Shown here: positions 14,951 to 23,133 of the stretch, piece by piece
Layout: each line of letters begins with the position of its first letter
How positions within the stretch are numbered: position 1 is the first letter of the stretch
The notes under the pieces: generated by a model
What the model saw: the letters and a program-made list of their open reading frames with translations, nothing else
Database searches by the model: none
What the model was told of the DNA's origin: nothing
Translations under genes and position numbers: made by a program
Assembly (NCBI GenBank): GCA_021325635.1
Contig: JAJPGV010000023.1
Span: 124,001-188,000, forward strand
Length of the DNA stretch: 64,000 nt
Direction of reading: 5' to 3'
Source: Chloroflexota bacterium
GTDB lineage: Bacteria > Chloroflexota > JAJPGV01

Positions 14951-16540
14951 CTACATCTCGACAGGCATCGAGGCCTGGTGGGCGCCGGCGACGATGCTGG
15001 TGCGGAGGAACAGGGCCGGGAGCAGCGCCACCAGCGCCATGACCGCCAGCACCAGGAACGTGTCGTCGAACGACAGCACTGCCGCCCGCTGCAGCACCTG
15101 GCCGTTGAGCATCGCCAGCAGCAGCTGCTTGGCCTGGTCCGGGGTCCAGCCATTCTGAGCGGCGACGCCGCCGGCCGCGGCCAGCATGCGCTGGACCATT
15201 GGACTGCCGGACGTCACCCTTTCGGCCAGGATGGCCTGGTGGAAGGTCTGGCGGTTGGTCAGGATAGTGGCCACAATCGCTACGCCGAAGCTGGCAAACA
15301 GCTGTCGGACGGCGTTGGACAGCGACGATCCCCGGTTGATCTTGTCGAACGGTACGCGGTTCATCACCGCGGTGTTCAGCGGCATGAAGATGAGGCCCAT
15401 GCACACGCCTCGCCCCATCAGCACCAGCACGGTGACGATATCGGGCGTCGTCACGTCCAGGCTGGCGAAGATGTAGGTCATGCCCGCCAGCAGCGGCAGC
15501 CCCACGAACATCAACGGCCGGATGCCGAGACGGTCGAACAGCTTGCCCCCGATAGGCATGAATACCGCCGCCGTAATGCCCTGCGGAAGCAGCAGCAGGC
15601 CGGTTTCGTACGCGCCTAACCCGCGCAGGTTCTGCATGAACAGGGGCAGCAGGAACACCGTTCCGAACATGGCCACGGTCACGACAAAGGTCACCACCAT
15701 GCCCATGGTGAACTGGAAATCGGCAAACAGTCGCAGGTCGAGCAGTGGATCGGGCACCCGCAGCTCAACCACGATCCAGGCCGCGAAGGCCACAACGGAG
15801 ACGGCCAGCAGCACCAGGACGTAGGGCGCCGTCCAACCGTCCGTTGGACCGTTGCTCAAGGCGATGAGCGATGCGCCGAAGGCTACGCAGGCGGTGATGA
15901 AGCCGGCCATGTCGAACGTCAGATCCGAGCGGGTGGGCAGCTCTCGCAGCAGCGCCGCCGCCATGCCGATACCCAGGACGCCTACCGGCAGATTGATCAG
16001 GAAGATCGTGCGCCAGTCGACGAACTCGACTAGGTAGCCGCCCAGGCTCGGCCCAATGGCGGGCGCGAAGAGAACCGGCACGCCCAGCAGGCCCATGGTC
16101 ATGCCTCGCTCTTCAGGTGGTACGACCCGATAAATCATGGCCATGCCCAGGGGCATGAGCATGCCGCCGCCCAGACCCTGCAAGACGCGGAAGAAAACCA
16201 GCGCCTGGATGTTCCAGGAGAAGGCGCACAGGGCCGAGCCAAGCGTGAAGGCGGCCAGGCTCAGGATCCACACTCGCTTGCCTCCGTAGGTATCCATCAG
16301 ATAGCCGGTGGCAGGGATGATGATCGCCAGCGCCAGCGCGTAGCCGGTGACCACGAGCTGGGCCTGGTGGATGTCCGCGTTGAACACGGCGATCACGTGC
16401 GGCAGGGCCACGTTGACGACTGTTTGGTCCAGCACGCTCATGAACAGCCCGAAGATGACCACGATCAGCACGATCCACTTGTACGCCAGGCCATGCGCTC
16501 TGGCCTGGAGCCCCGCGCCGAGGGCGACGGCGGAGGCCAT
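14951..16540 (-). CDS. MFS drug efflux permease, DHA2 (EmrB/QacA) family
   Basis: The 529-residue inner-membrane protein has about 14 hydrophobic segments. Signature sequences: motif D1 LDQTVVNVALP in helix 1, motif A region GYLMDTYGGKRVWI, and antiporter motif C in helix 5 (GVPVLFAPAIGPSLGGYL). These mark a proton-coupled multidrug antiporter of the 14-helix class. Its start overlaps the stop of the upstream adaptor gene by one base (16540), so the two are translationally coupled. It is the last gene of a tetR-adaptor-adaptor-permease operon, with substrates unknown. Confidence 0.92.
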   Translation of the reverse strand: MASAVALGAGLQARAHGLAYKWIVLIVVIFGLFMSVLDQTVVNVALPHVIAVFNADIHQAQLVVTGYALALAIIIPATGYLMDTYGGKRVWILSLAAFTLGSALCAFSWNIQALVFFRVLQGLGGGMLMPLGMAMIYRVVPPEERGMTMGLLGVPVLFAPAIGPSLGGYLVEFVDWRTIFLINLPVGVLGIGMAAALLRELPTRSDLTFDMAGFITACVAFGASLIALSNGPTDGWTAPYVLVLLAVSVVAFAAWIVVELRVPDPLLDLRLFADFQFTMGMVVTFVVTVAMFGTVFLLPLFMQNLRGLGAYETGLLLLPQGITAAVFMPIGGKLFDRLGIRPLMFVGLPLLAGMTYIFASLDVTTPDIVTVLVLMGRGVCMGLIFMPLNTAVMNRVPFDKINRGSSLSNAVRQLFASFGVAIVATILTNRQTFHQAILAERVTSGSPMVQRMLAAAGGVAAQNGWTPDQAKQLLLAMLNGQVLQRAAVLSFDDTFLVLAVMALVALLPALFLRTSIVAGAHQASMPVEM

Positions 16541-17223
16541 CAGCCTACCTTGATCTTCACTTCGACGGAGGTGCCGGGGAACAGCGTTGCCCCGGCGTAG
16601 TCCACGCCAATCTTCACCGGCACCCGCTGGGTCAGCTTGGTGAAGTTGCCGCTGGCGTTGTTCTGCGGCAGCAGCGAGAAGGTCGCCGCGCTGGCCGGCG
16701 TGATGGCCACCACTTCACCCTTGAAGTCCTTGCCAAGCATGTCCACGTGGACGCTGGCGGCCTGCCCGATGTTGACGCGGTTGATCTGGCCTTCGTCGAT
16801 ATTGGCCGTGACCCACAGCTTGCCCAGGTCCACGACCGTCAGCACCGGCTGGCCGGGAGCGACCATCTCGCCGGGCGTGGCGGGCTTCGCCACCACGACG
16901 CCGTTCACTGGGGCCGTCAGCTGGCTCGAGAGCTGGGTGCCCTGCGTTGGCCCGCTGGAGGCGCTGAGGCCCAGCGTGCTGGGCGCGGGCACGTCGACCA
17001 TGGCCAGGGCCTGGCCCTTGGTGACCACGTCCCCCACGTCCACGGCGATGCCGCTCAGCCGACCGCCGTTAACGGGGCTAACGGCCACCAGGTCGCCGTT
17101 GATGAGGGCGTTATCGGTCGAGACGTAGCGTTGGGAGTTGTAGGCATAGCGGAAGGTGAAGACGCCAAGCAGAATGACGGCGGCGCCGCCGATGCCGGCC
17201 AGGATCCGCATTCGACGAGTCAT
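16540..17223 (-). CDS. EmrA/HlyD-type membrane fusion protein
   Basis: The 227-residue periplasm-facing or extracellular adaptor has one N-terminal membrane anchor (residues about 7-25). It then has the lipoyl-like opening YVSTDNALINGDLVAVSPVNGG and a short linker instead of a coiled-coil hairpin. The second lipoyl half is LTAPVNGVVVAKPATPGEMV, followed by the beta-barrel domain (LWVTANIDEGQINRVNIGQ). It overlaps its upstream neighbour by four bases (ATGA at 17220-17223) and the permease downstream by one. The very short hairpin region suggests it contacts EmrB directly, not an outer-membrane channel. Confidence 0.88.
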   Translation of the reverse strand: MTRRMRILAGIGGAAVILLGVFTFRYAYNSQRYVSTDNALINGDLVAVSPVNGGRLSGIAVDVGDVVTKGQALAMVDVPAPSTLGLSASSGPTQGTQLSSQLTAPVNGVVVAKPATPGEMVAPGQPVLTVVDLGKLWVTANIDEGQINRVNIGQAASVHVDMLGKDFKGEVVAITPASAATFSLLPQNNASGNFTKLTQRVPVKIGVDYAGATLFPGTSVEVKIKVG

Positions 17224-18944
17224 GAGTTGCCCTCCAGGGTGATGCCGTTCAACGGCTTCGAAATGTAGGCCACGTGCTGCCCTTCGCTCAGGCCCTTCAA
17301 GACCTCCACGTTCTGCTGATCGCCGTCGCCGACCTCGATCTCGGCCTGCTGCGTTTGCCCGTTCGGTCCGATGGTCATGACGATGTACTTGCCCTGGTAG
17401 CTCTGCACCGTGGATCGAGGCACGAGCAGCACGTCGGGCTTGTGCAGCGTGTAGATGTTCGCCCGGGCGGTCATGCCGGGGCGAATGGCGTCATCGGGGT
17501 GATCGAGCTTCACCGTAGCCACGTACGTCACCAGGTTCTGTGTCGCCGTGGCCGCCGGCGAGACGTCGATGACTTTGCCCGTATATGATTGCCCGGCTAG
17601 GGAATCGAAGGTGACGCTGGCATCCTCGCCGGTCTTGACTTTGGTGACCGCGGCCTCCGGCAGGCTGACCTTCAATACGACGTCGCCGATGCCGAGCACG
17701 AACGTGGGACTCGCCGGCGAGATGATCTCTCCGGCCGCATTGTTGATCTGCAGGACCTTGCCCGCCGCTGGGGCCTTGAGCTGAGCGAAGGCGAGGTTGC
17801 TCTGGGCGGCCTGATAGGCCGCCTCGGCCTGGGCCTGCTGCGCCTGGGCCTGCTGGACTCCGGCCTGCGCCGCCGCGAGATCGGCGTCCGTGTACGGGCG
17901 GGCTGCCAGGCGGGCCGCGGCCTCGGCTTGAGTGACCGCGTCGCGCTGCTGCTGGATCTGCTCGGCGCTGTAGGGTGCCTTGGCGAGCGCCAGCGCCTGC
18001 GCGGCCTGCGTGACGGCGTCCTGCGCCGACTGCACGTCCTGAGGGGTATTGCTTTGGAGCAGCGCCAGCTGCGCCTTGGCCTGATCGACCGCGGCCTGAG
18101 CCTGCTGCATGTCGGTCTGCGTCGGCGGGGCCGTGGCCAGCTGGAACTGCTTGTTCGCGGCGTCGAGGTTGCTCTGAGCGGCGCTCACCTGAGCCTGGGC
18201 GGCGCTGCAGACGTAGTCCGGATAGGCCTTGTTGCACTGGCCATCCCGCGACGTTTGCGCGCCGTACAGCGCGTTCTTCGCGGCGTCGACCTGCTTCTGC
18301 AGCACGGCTACCTGCTCCGGCCGTGGACCGTTCACCAGCGCCTGCAGCTTGGCCTGGGCCGCGTCGAGCTGCGCCTGCGCCTGTTGAATTTGCTCCTGCC
18401 GGGCTCCGTTCTGCACGAGTTGCTGCTTCTGTTGGGCGCTGTCGAGCTGCGCTTGGGCCTGGGCCACCTGCTCCGGGCGGCCACCATTCTGCATGTCTTG
18501 CAGCTTTTGGCGGGCCGCGTCCGCGGCGGCGTTGGCCTGGGCGATGGTTTCGGGCTTGGCGCTGGCCACGAGCTGCTGCTGCTTGGCCTGCGCGGCGGCC
18601 ACGCCGGCGGCTGCCGCCTGGCGGGCCGCGTCCGCCTGGTCCACCGCGCTGCGGAGATCGGTCGTGTCGAGCTGGCCCAGCACCTGGCCTTCGCTCACCA
18701 TGTCTCCGGGGTTGACCTCAACGCTGGCCAGCTTGCCCGCGATCTTGAAGCTCAGCTTCACCTGGTTGGCCGCCACGGTGGTCGCCGCGGCCCCAAGCGT
18801 CTGAACGAGGTCGCCCTTCTTGACTGTGGCGGCTTGGCCGCTGACCGCGGAAGGCGGTACCCCGCAGCCGGTTAGCAGCAGCACCGCGGCGACGGCCGAG
18901 AGTGCGGCGCCTGTTCGTTGGCTCCGGTTGACTGTCAGTCTCAT
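17220..18944 (-). CDS. lipoprotein membrane fusion (adaptor) protein with long coiled-coil hairpin
   Basis: The 574-residue protein starts at 18944, where a perfect AGGAGGTG lies 5-12 nt upstream. Lipoprotein signal LLLTGC puts the lipid anchor on C27. A biotinyl-lipoyl half precedes a long Ala/Gln-rich alpha-hairpin. Residues 128-230 hold four consecutive 26-residue repeats (start words SAKPETIAQ, NGGRPEQVA, NGARQEQIQ, NGPRPEQVA). C237 and C246 flank CNKAYPDYVC. The second lipoyl half (APAAGKVLQINNAAGE) and barrel domains follow. HlyD/MacA-type adaptors bridge a pump to the cell envelope. Two adaptors in one operon is unusual; this one may serve as the outer extension. Confidence 0.88.
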   Translation of the reverse strand: MRLTVNRSQRTGAALSAVAAVLLLTGCGVPPSAVSGQAATVKKGDLVQTLGAAATTVAANQVKLSFKIAGKLASVEVNPGDMVSEGQVLGQLDTTDLRSAVDQADAARQAAAAGVAAAQAKQQQLVASAKPETIAQANAAADAARQKLQDMQNGGRPEQVAQAQAQLDSAQQKQQLVQNGARQEQIQQAQAQLDAAQAKLQALVNGPRPEQVAVLQKQVDAAKNALYGAQTSRDGQCNKAYPDYVCSAAQAQVSAAQSNLDAANKQFQLATAPPTQTDMQQAQAAVDQAKAQLALLQSNTPQDVQSAQDAVTQAAQALALAKAPYSAEQIQQQRDAVTQAEAAARLAARPYTDADLAAAQAGVQQAQAQQAQAEAAYQAAQSNLAFAQLKAPAAGKVLQINNAAGEIISPASPTFVLGIGDVVLKVSLPEAAVTKVKTGEDASVTFDSLAGQSYTGKVIDVSPAATATQNLVTYVATVKLDHPDDAIRPGMTARANIYTLHKPDVLLVPRSTVQSYQGKYIVMTIGPNGQTQQAEIEVGDGDQQNVEVLKGLSEGQHVAYISKPLNGITLEGNS

Positions 18945-18948
18945 CTGT

Positions 18949-19563
18949 TCACCTCCTGGTGATGCCATGGAAGAAGATCTGCGAGCTGGATTGGTACAGC
19001 TGCTGCTTGGTCGTTATGCCGCCGCCGGCGATCGCCGGCGCCAGAAAGACGAGGAGGAAGAGGGTGGTGGCCGCGACCTTCGGTCGAATGGCGGGGTCGA
19101 GCTCGCCCTGCGCCTGGCCCTCTTCGATGAGCTGGGCTACCAGGTCTTTGAGGCAGCCGCTGACGTCCTGGCGGTGCTTCTTGCCGAGGAAGTGCGGCAG
19201 CTCGTCTATGACCACCGTTATCCAGCGCTCGTTGGCGAAGCGATGGTCCACCAGGCAGCTGAGGACCGCTTCCAGCTTGGAAGTGGCCGTCGCTTGCGCG
19301 CTGAGCTTGGCCCGGCATTTGTCCAGCAGCAGCTGGCTGCCGCGCTGCATCAGCTCGGTCAAGATGTCCTCTTTGGAGGCAAAGTGCAGATAGACCGTGC
19401 CCTTGCCGATGCCAACCCGTTCCGCGATGCCGTCGATGCTTGCCTTCTCGAAGCCCTGCTCGGCGAAGACGTCGCGGGCGGCGTCGAGGATCTCCTGCTC
19501 GCGCTCGTGTTTGACGCGCTCTTTGAAAGACGACCTAGGGTCGTGTCCTGGCATAAGGTTCAT
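18949..19563 (-). CDS. TetR-family repressor of the efflux operon
   Basis: The N-terminal helix-turn-helix reads ASIDGIAERVGIGKGTVYLHF after the opening helix ILDAARDVFAEQGF. The C-terminal ligand domain is about 140 residues. Its stop codon lies inside the Shine-Dalgarno sequence of the adaptor gene, 4 bp before that gene's ATG, so the genes are co-transcribed. In-frame ATGs exist at 19581, 19563 and 19554. The promoter -10 box overlaps the first, so 19563 is the earliest start the mRNA could contain. Autoregulation is implied by the palindrome over the -10 box. Confidence 0.9.
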   Translation of the reverse strand: MNLMPGHDPRSSFKERVKHEREQEILDAARDVFAEQGFEKASIDGIAERVGIGKGTVYLHFASKEDILTELMQRGSQLLLDKCRAKLSAQATATSKLEAVLSCLVDHRFANERWITVVIDELPHFLGKKHRQDVSGCLKDLVAQLIEEGQAQGELDPAIRPKVAATTLFLLVFLAPAIAGGGITTKQQLYQSSSQIFFHGITRR

Positions 19564-19568
19564 TTGTT

Positions 19569-19608
19569 GACTGCTGGTCATTATCGGTCCTGCAGTCGGA
19601 AATGTCAA
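19569..19608 (-). promoter_or_regulatory. promoter and TetR-type operator of the efflux operon
   Basis: On the minus strand, TTGACA (19603-19608), a 17-nt spacer and GATAAT (19580-19585) form a near-consensus promoter. An imperfect palindrome, GACTGCTGGTC (19569-19579) against GGTCCTGCAGTC (19586-19597), is centred on the -10 box. That is the usual place for a TetR-family dimer to block RNA polymerase. Confidence 0.7.
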
Positions 19609-19722
19609 ATGGCATGGCGGGCGTGCTGAACGTCAGCTCCTCACAAGGCGGGTCATGCCGAGCTGGCCATCGGCCTACGCTAACGCTGAGGTGCCACGCC
19701 TGCCGAGGGCACGGCGACGTGC

Positions 19723-19757
19723 CAAAAACAAAACCGGCCGGCTCATCGCCGGCCGGT
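19723..19757 (-). terminator. intrinsic terminator of the ABC ATPase gene
   Basis: ACCGGCCGGC (19733-19742), loop TCATC, GCCGGCCGGT (19748-19757): a perfect 10-bp stem. Read on the minus strand it is followed directly by TTTTGTTTTT, a canonical U-tract. It lies 18 bp beyond the ATPase stop codon. Confidence 0.92.
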
Positions 19758-19774
19758 GCTTCACGAGGGCGGGT

Positions 19775-20941
19775 CTAGGCGGGGACGGCCTCTGGCTCCG
19801 TTTCCTCCTGATACTCGGGAGCGGCAACTCCGTACTCGTCGGAGATCACCGTGCACGACTCCACCGGGATCTGCACGAAAACGCGCTCGCCGTGATGGAA
19901 GTTCACGTTCGGATGCTGCCGCGTGCGCAGCACGCTGCCGCCGACGCGGACGCGGCACTCGGCCATCTCGCCCAGGAACATGAACATGTCGATCTCGCCC
20001 GGCAGGACGTTGCCGCTGCTCGGCTCCTGCGTGTGAATGCCCAGGCTTTCCGGCCGGATGCTGATCGTGACCTTGTCGCCGGGCTTTACGCCCGAAGGGC
20101 AGGCAGCCCTGATCTGCCCGGCCGGGGTCTCCAGAGACCACATCGCGTCCAGCGGACCCTGGACCGTGGCTTCGAGCAGGTTGGTGCTGCCCAGGAAGTT
20201 GGCCACGAACTGCGTCGCGGGCTTCTGGTAGAGCTCGCGCGGCCGGCCTTCCTGGACGATCTTGCCGTCGCTCATGAGCGCGATGCGGTTGCTCATGCTC
20301 AGGGCCTCGATCTGGTCGTGGGTGACGTAGATGGTGGTGACGCCCAGGCGGCGCTGCAGGTCGCGCAGCTCGGCGCGCATGTACTCTCGCAGCTTGGCGT
20401 CCAGGTTCGAGAGCGGCTCATCGAGTAAGAGCAGCTTGGGCTCCCGCACCAGCGCACGGGCCAGCGCCAGACGCTGCTGCTGGCCACCGGAGAGCTGCGT
20501 GGCCAGGCGGCCACCGTAGCCTTCGAGCTGGACCAAGGTCAGCGCCTCCTCCACGCGGCGCTTGATCTCGTGGCCGGGGACACGCTGCTTGCTCACGCGC
20601 AGGGGGAAGGCCACGTTTTCGAACACCGTCATGTGCGGCCAGATGGCGTAGCTCTGGAACACCATGCCGATGTCTCGCTTGTGCGGAGGAACGAAGACGG
20701 TGGGATTGTGGCTCGACACCACCTTGCCATCGACCACAATCTGGCCGGAATCGGTGCGCTCCAGGCCCGCTACGCAGCGAAGGGTCGTCGTCTTGCCGCA
20801 GCCGCTCGGCCCCAGCAGCGTGTAGAACTCGCCCTCCTGGATGTGGAAGGACACGCCGTTGACGGCCTTCACCTGCTCTTTACGGTCGATGTAGCTCTTT
20901 TCCAGCTCGGTGACCAGTACAGCCGACCGTTCGCTACTCAT
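19775..20941 (-). CDS. ABC transporter ATP-binding protein, MalK/UgpC/PotA type
   Basis: The nucleotide-binding domain is complete: Walker A GPSGCGKTT, Q-loop in the GMVFQSYAIWPHMTV segment, signature LSGGQQQRLALARAL, Walker B LLLLDEPLSNLD, and H-loop VTHDQIEA. The C-terminal ~130 residues form the TOBE/MOP-type regulatory domain of sugar, polyol, polyamine or iron importers (KPGDKVTISIRPESLGI). ATG 20941 is preferred over the in-frame TTG at 20953, which sits too close to AGGAGGG. No permease or binding-protein gene is next to it, so it probably energises transporters encoded elsewhere. An intrinsic terminator follows. Confidence 0.9.
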   Translation of the reverse strand: MSSERSAVLVTELEKSYIDRKEQVKAVNGVSFHIQEGEFYTLLGPSGCGKTTTLRCVAGLERTDSGQIVVDGKVVSSHNPTVFVPPHKRDIGMVFQSYAIWPHMTVFENVAFPLRVSKQRVPGHEIKRRVEEALTLVQLEGYGGRLATQLSGGQQQRLALARALVREPKLLLLDEPLSNLDAKLREYMRAELRDLQRRLGVTTIYVTHDQIEALSMSNRIALMSDGKIVQEGRPRELYQKPATQFVANFLGSTNLLEATVQGPLDAMWSLETPAGQIRAACPSGVKPGDKVTISIRPESLGIHTQEPSSGNVLPGEIDMFMFLGEMAECRVRVGGSVLRTRQHPNVNFHHGERVFVQIPVESCTVISDEYGVAAPEYQEETEPEAVPA

Positions 20942-20985
20942 GATTGTCTTCAATCCCTCCTGTATCGAGTGCTGGAATCTTGCCG

Positions 20986-21033
20986 CAAATAATGCGAAAC
21001 GTCCAGTTTTCCCGGACCTAGGAACAAATAATG
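20986..21033. repeat. direct repeat CAAATAATG upstream of the ABC ATPase
   Basis: CAAATAATG occurs at 20986-20994 and again at 21025-21033 (39-bp period) in an AT-rich pocket of the 330-bp spacer. It may be a regulator site or part of the leftward ATPase promoter; no convincing -35/-10 pair is visible. Confidence 0.3.
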
Positions 21034-21099
21034 GTGTCCTACAGTTCGAAGACGACCTAAGTTACAGACTTTTTCTCTTCCGCCGGCTACGTTTGGCAT

Positions 21100-21267
21100 A
21101 TGGGGATCAAGGGCATGGAGCGCGAGCGAAAGCGGTTCAAGCGGCGCTACGGCATGCGGATGGACGGCGCGGCTATGCGCCGCATTCAGCTTGCCCTGCT
21201 GCAGCGGAGCCGGCAGCCCTGGACAGAGGGCAGCCCGCGACCCACCAAGCCGGCCTCCGCCGGCTGA
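21100..21267 (+). CDS. small highly basic protein of 55 residues
   Basis: An ATG at 21100 opens a 55-codon frame ending in TGA at 21265-21267, in a stretch otherwise empty of genes. The first half is strongly basic and patterned: M-E-R-E-R-K-R-F-K-R-R-Y-G-M-R-M-D-G, then RRIQLALLQRSR. The second half is Pro/Gly/Ser-rich. A second ATG at 21115 may be the true start. No Shine-Dalgarno sequence is clear. I do not recognise a named family; RNA or DNA binding is conceivable from charge only. Its last codons form one arm of a hairpin shared with the end of the opposite gene. Confidence 0.45.
   Translation: MGIKGMERERKRFKRRYGMRMDGAAMRRIQLALLQRSRQPWTEGSPRPTKPASAG
21248..21265. terminator. 7-bp hairpin between convergent genes
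   Basis: AGCCGGC (21248-21254), loop CTCC, GCCGGCT (21259-21265). It lies at the end of the basic small ORF and 8 bp beyond the stop of the leftward ThDP enzyme. It could terminate both directions, although neither side has a T-run. Confidence 0.4.
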
Positions 21268-21273
21268 TCCCCT

Positions 21274-23016
21274 CTACCTGAACTGCGTAACCGTATCGAC
21301 CAGCGCCGGCTGGCCCTTCTTGACCGCCTCAACGGCTCGACGCAGCGCCGGGCCGATATCCTGGGGCTTCTCCACCGGCCCCTCGGCGTGCCAGCCGAAG
21401 CCGCGCGCGATAGCGGCAAAGTTGGGCTCCGGGTCGTCGATGGCTTGGCCGATGCGGGCTCGCTCCACGGACGTGCCGCGATGGCGGGCCAGGCTGATCT
21501 GGTGCTCCCAGTCGTTGTAGTAGGCGCGGTTGTTGTACATCACCACCAGCATTGGGATGCGCTGGTTCGCGGCGATCCACAGCGCGCCCACGTCGAACAT
21601 CAAATCCCCGTCCGGCTGGACGTCGACCACCAGCCTACCGCTGCCCTTGTGCGCGAGCGCCACACCTATGGAGATACCGATCTGCGTCGACGTTCCGAGC
21701 GACTTGCCAGGATGCCGGTACGGCTTGTCGAAATCCCACAGCTTGAGGGACCACTCTTCCAGCGTGTTGGCCGTGAGGACCCAGTCCTCAGCGCGGATCG
21801 CGTCCCAGATCTCGGTGGCCAAGCGCCCCGTGGTGATGGGCGAAGCATCCCAGTTTTCGCGCGCCTCTTCCCGCCAGCGGGCCCGCTGCTCGCGATGCTG
21901 CTTGCCGATTTCCTCGACGCGGGCTGCCGCGTGGGACCGAGCGGAAGGATTCGCCGCCATCCACTGGTCAACTCGGTCGGCCAGCGCGGGCAGGGCGGTG
22001 GAGGAGTCGGCGATGATTTGCAGATCCACTTCGACCAGCTGCTGGAACTCGTCGGACCACTTGCTGATGTTGACGTCGCGGTAGCCGATCTCGACGATCT
22101 TGCAGGAGCTGGGGATCATGAACTTGGTGCTGCGAGTGAGGCGGTCGAGCTCGACCAGCGGACCGTAGAGGTCCTTGACGTCGACGGCGACCACCAGGTC
22201 TGCCTCGCGTAGAAACGGCTTCTGGAACTCACTGATGTTCAGGGGGTGGTTGGTCGGGAAGTTGAGCCGGTAGTTCAGATCGAGCACCGGCGCGCCGGCG
22301 GCTTCGGCCAGGCGCACTAGGTCGTGGAACGCCGACGGCTTACGGCCGGCGTAGCCCGCCAGAATCACGGGCCGCTGGGCGGCGGTAAGCATGTCCGCAA
22401 GCTGGTCGAGAGCATGTGGGTCGGCGTGGGCCAGCGTGCCGGGCGTGACCCGCTCCGGATGGCGCAGCTCAGGCGTGACCTCCAGTGGGTCCTCCTGGAA
22501 GCCGGCATCGTACACCAGGTAGACCGGCCCCTGGGGCTCCTGCGTCGCCACCCTGTAGGCCCGAGCAAAGGAGTCGACGACCTCCTGCGCGGTTGCCGGC
22601 TGGCGGTCCCACTTGAGGTAGTCGCGCAGCGGCTGAGACTGCAGCACGGTGGTGTGGATCCAATCGATGAAGGGGCGCCGCCGCTGGGGATCCATGGGCC
22701 CGGTTGCGCCCAGCAGGATCACCGGCACGCGGTCGAGATAGGCGTAGTACACGGCCATGGCGCAATGCAGCATGCCGACCGTGTCGTGGACGATGGCGAC
22801 CATCGGCTTGCCCGTGGCTTTGGCATAGCCATGGGCAATGAAGACCGCGATCTCCTCGTGCTGGCACAGGATCATCGGTGGGTCGTTCTGTCCGTAGTTG
22901 ACCAGCGAATCGTGCAGCCCGCGGAACGTCGAACCGGGATTGAGGCTGATGTACGGAATGTCGTACTGCTTGATGAGGTCGACGATGAGGTCGGAGCCGT
23001 AGCGGGTCATCAACAC
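21274..23016 (-). CDS. thiamine-diphosphate-dependent enzyme (acetolactate synthase/benzoylformate decarboxylase superfamily)
   Basis: The 580-residue protein has the three-domain ThDP layout. The Pyr domain carries the catalytic Glu in CQHEEIAVFIAHGYAKATGKP. A central NAD-like domain (LADMLTAAQRPVILAGYAG) follows. The PP domain has the metal motif QPDGDLMFDVGALW extending to MYNNRAYYNDW. Residues after QISLARHRG resemble the decarboxylase/carboligase subgroup more than housekeeping acetolactate synthase, and no regulatory subunit gene adjoins. The start is ATG 23016; another ATG (MTRYGSDL) lies 6 nt downstream. The substrate is unknown. It stands alone on the minus strand. Confidence 0.85.
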   Translation of the reverse strand: MLMTRYGSDLIVDLIKQYDIPYISLNPGSTFRGLHDSLVNYGQNDPPMILCQHEEIAVFIAHGYAKATGKPMVAIVHDTVGMLHCAMAVYYAYLDRVPVILLGATGPMDPQRRRPFIDWIHTTVLQSQPLRDYLKWDRQPATAQEVVDSFARAYRVATQEPQGPVYLVYDAGFQEDPLEVTPELRHPERVTPGTLAHADPHALDQLADMLTAAQRPVILAGYAGRKPSAFHDLVRLAEAAGAPVLDLNYRLNFPTNHPLNISEFQKPFLREADLVVAVDVKDLYGPLVELDRLTRSTKFMIPSSCKIVEIGYRDVNISKWSDEFQQLVEVDLQIIADSSTALPALADRVDQWMAANPSARSHAAARVEEIGKQHREQRARWREEARENWDASPITTGRLATEIWDAIRAEDWVLTANTLEEWSLKLWDFDKPYRHPGKSLGTSTQIGISIGVALAHKGSGRLVVDVQPDGDLMFDVGALWIAANQRIPMLVVMYNNRAYYNDWEHQISLARHRGTSVERARIGQAIDDPEPNFAAIARGFGWHAEGPVEKPQDIGPALRRAVEAVKKGQPALVDTVTQFR

Positions 23017-23121
23017 GTCCTTGTCAGCGGGAATGGGGAAGCAAGGCTCATCATACGTTACGAGGCTGAAGAACCGAGCGTCCGCGGAAGCCCGGGCCAG
23101 ACTCTAGGCCGGTGGCCGGGA

Positions 23122-23127
23122 TACAAT
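23122..23127 (+). promoter_or_regulatory. -10 box TACAAT placed for a leaderless transcript
   Basis: TACAAT ends exactly 6 nt before the ATG at 23134, so the expected start site is the A of the start codon. No Shine-Dalgarno sequence is present. A weak -35 (CAGACT) lies about 18 bp upstream. Confidence 0.5.
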
Positions 23128-23133
23128 GCGCCC

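Noticed and set aside
22324-23133. Long plus-strand reading frame upstream of the LON-domain gene
   Set aside because: It overlaps the ThDP enzyme antisense. The recognisable protein begins at MPESLPLFPL (23134), right after a -10-like box.
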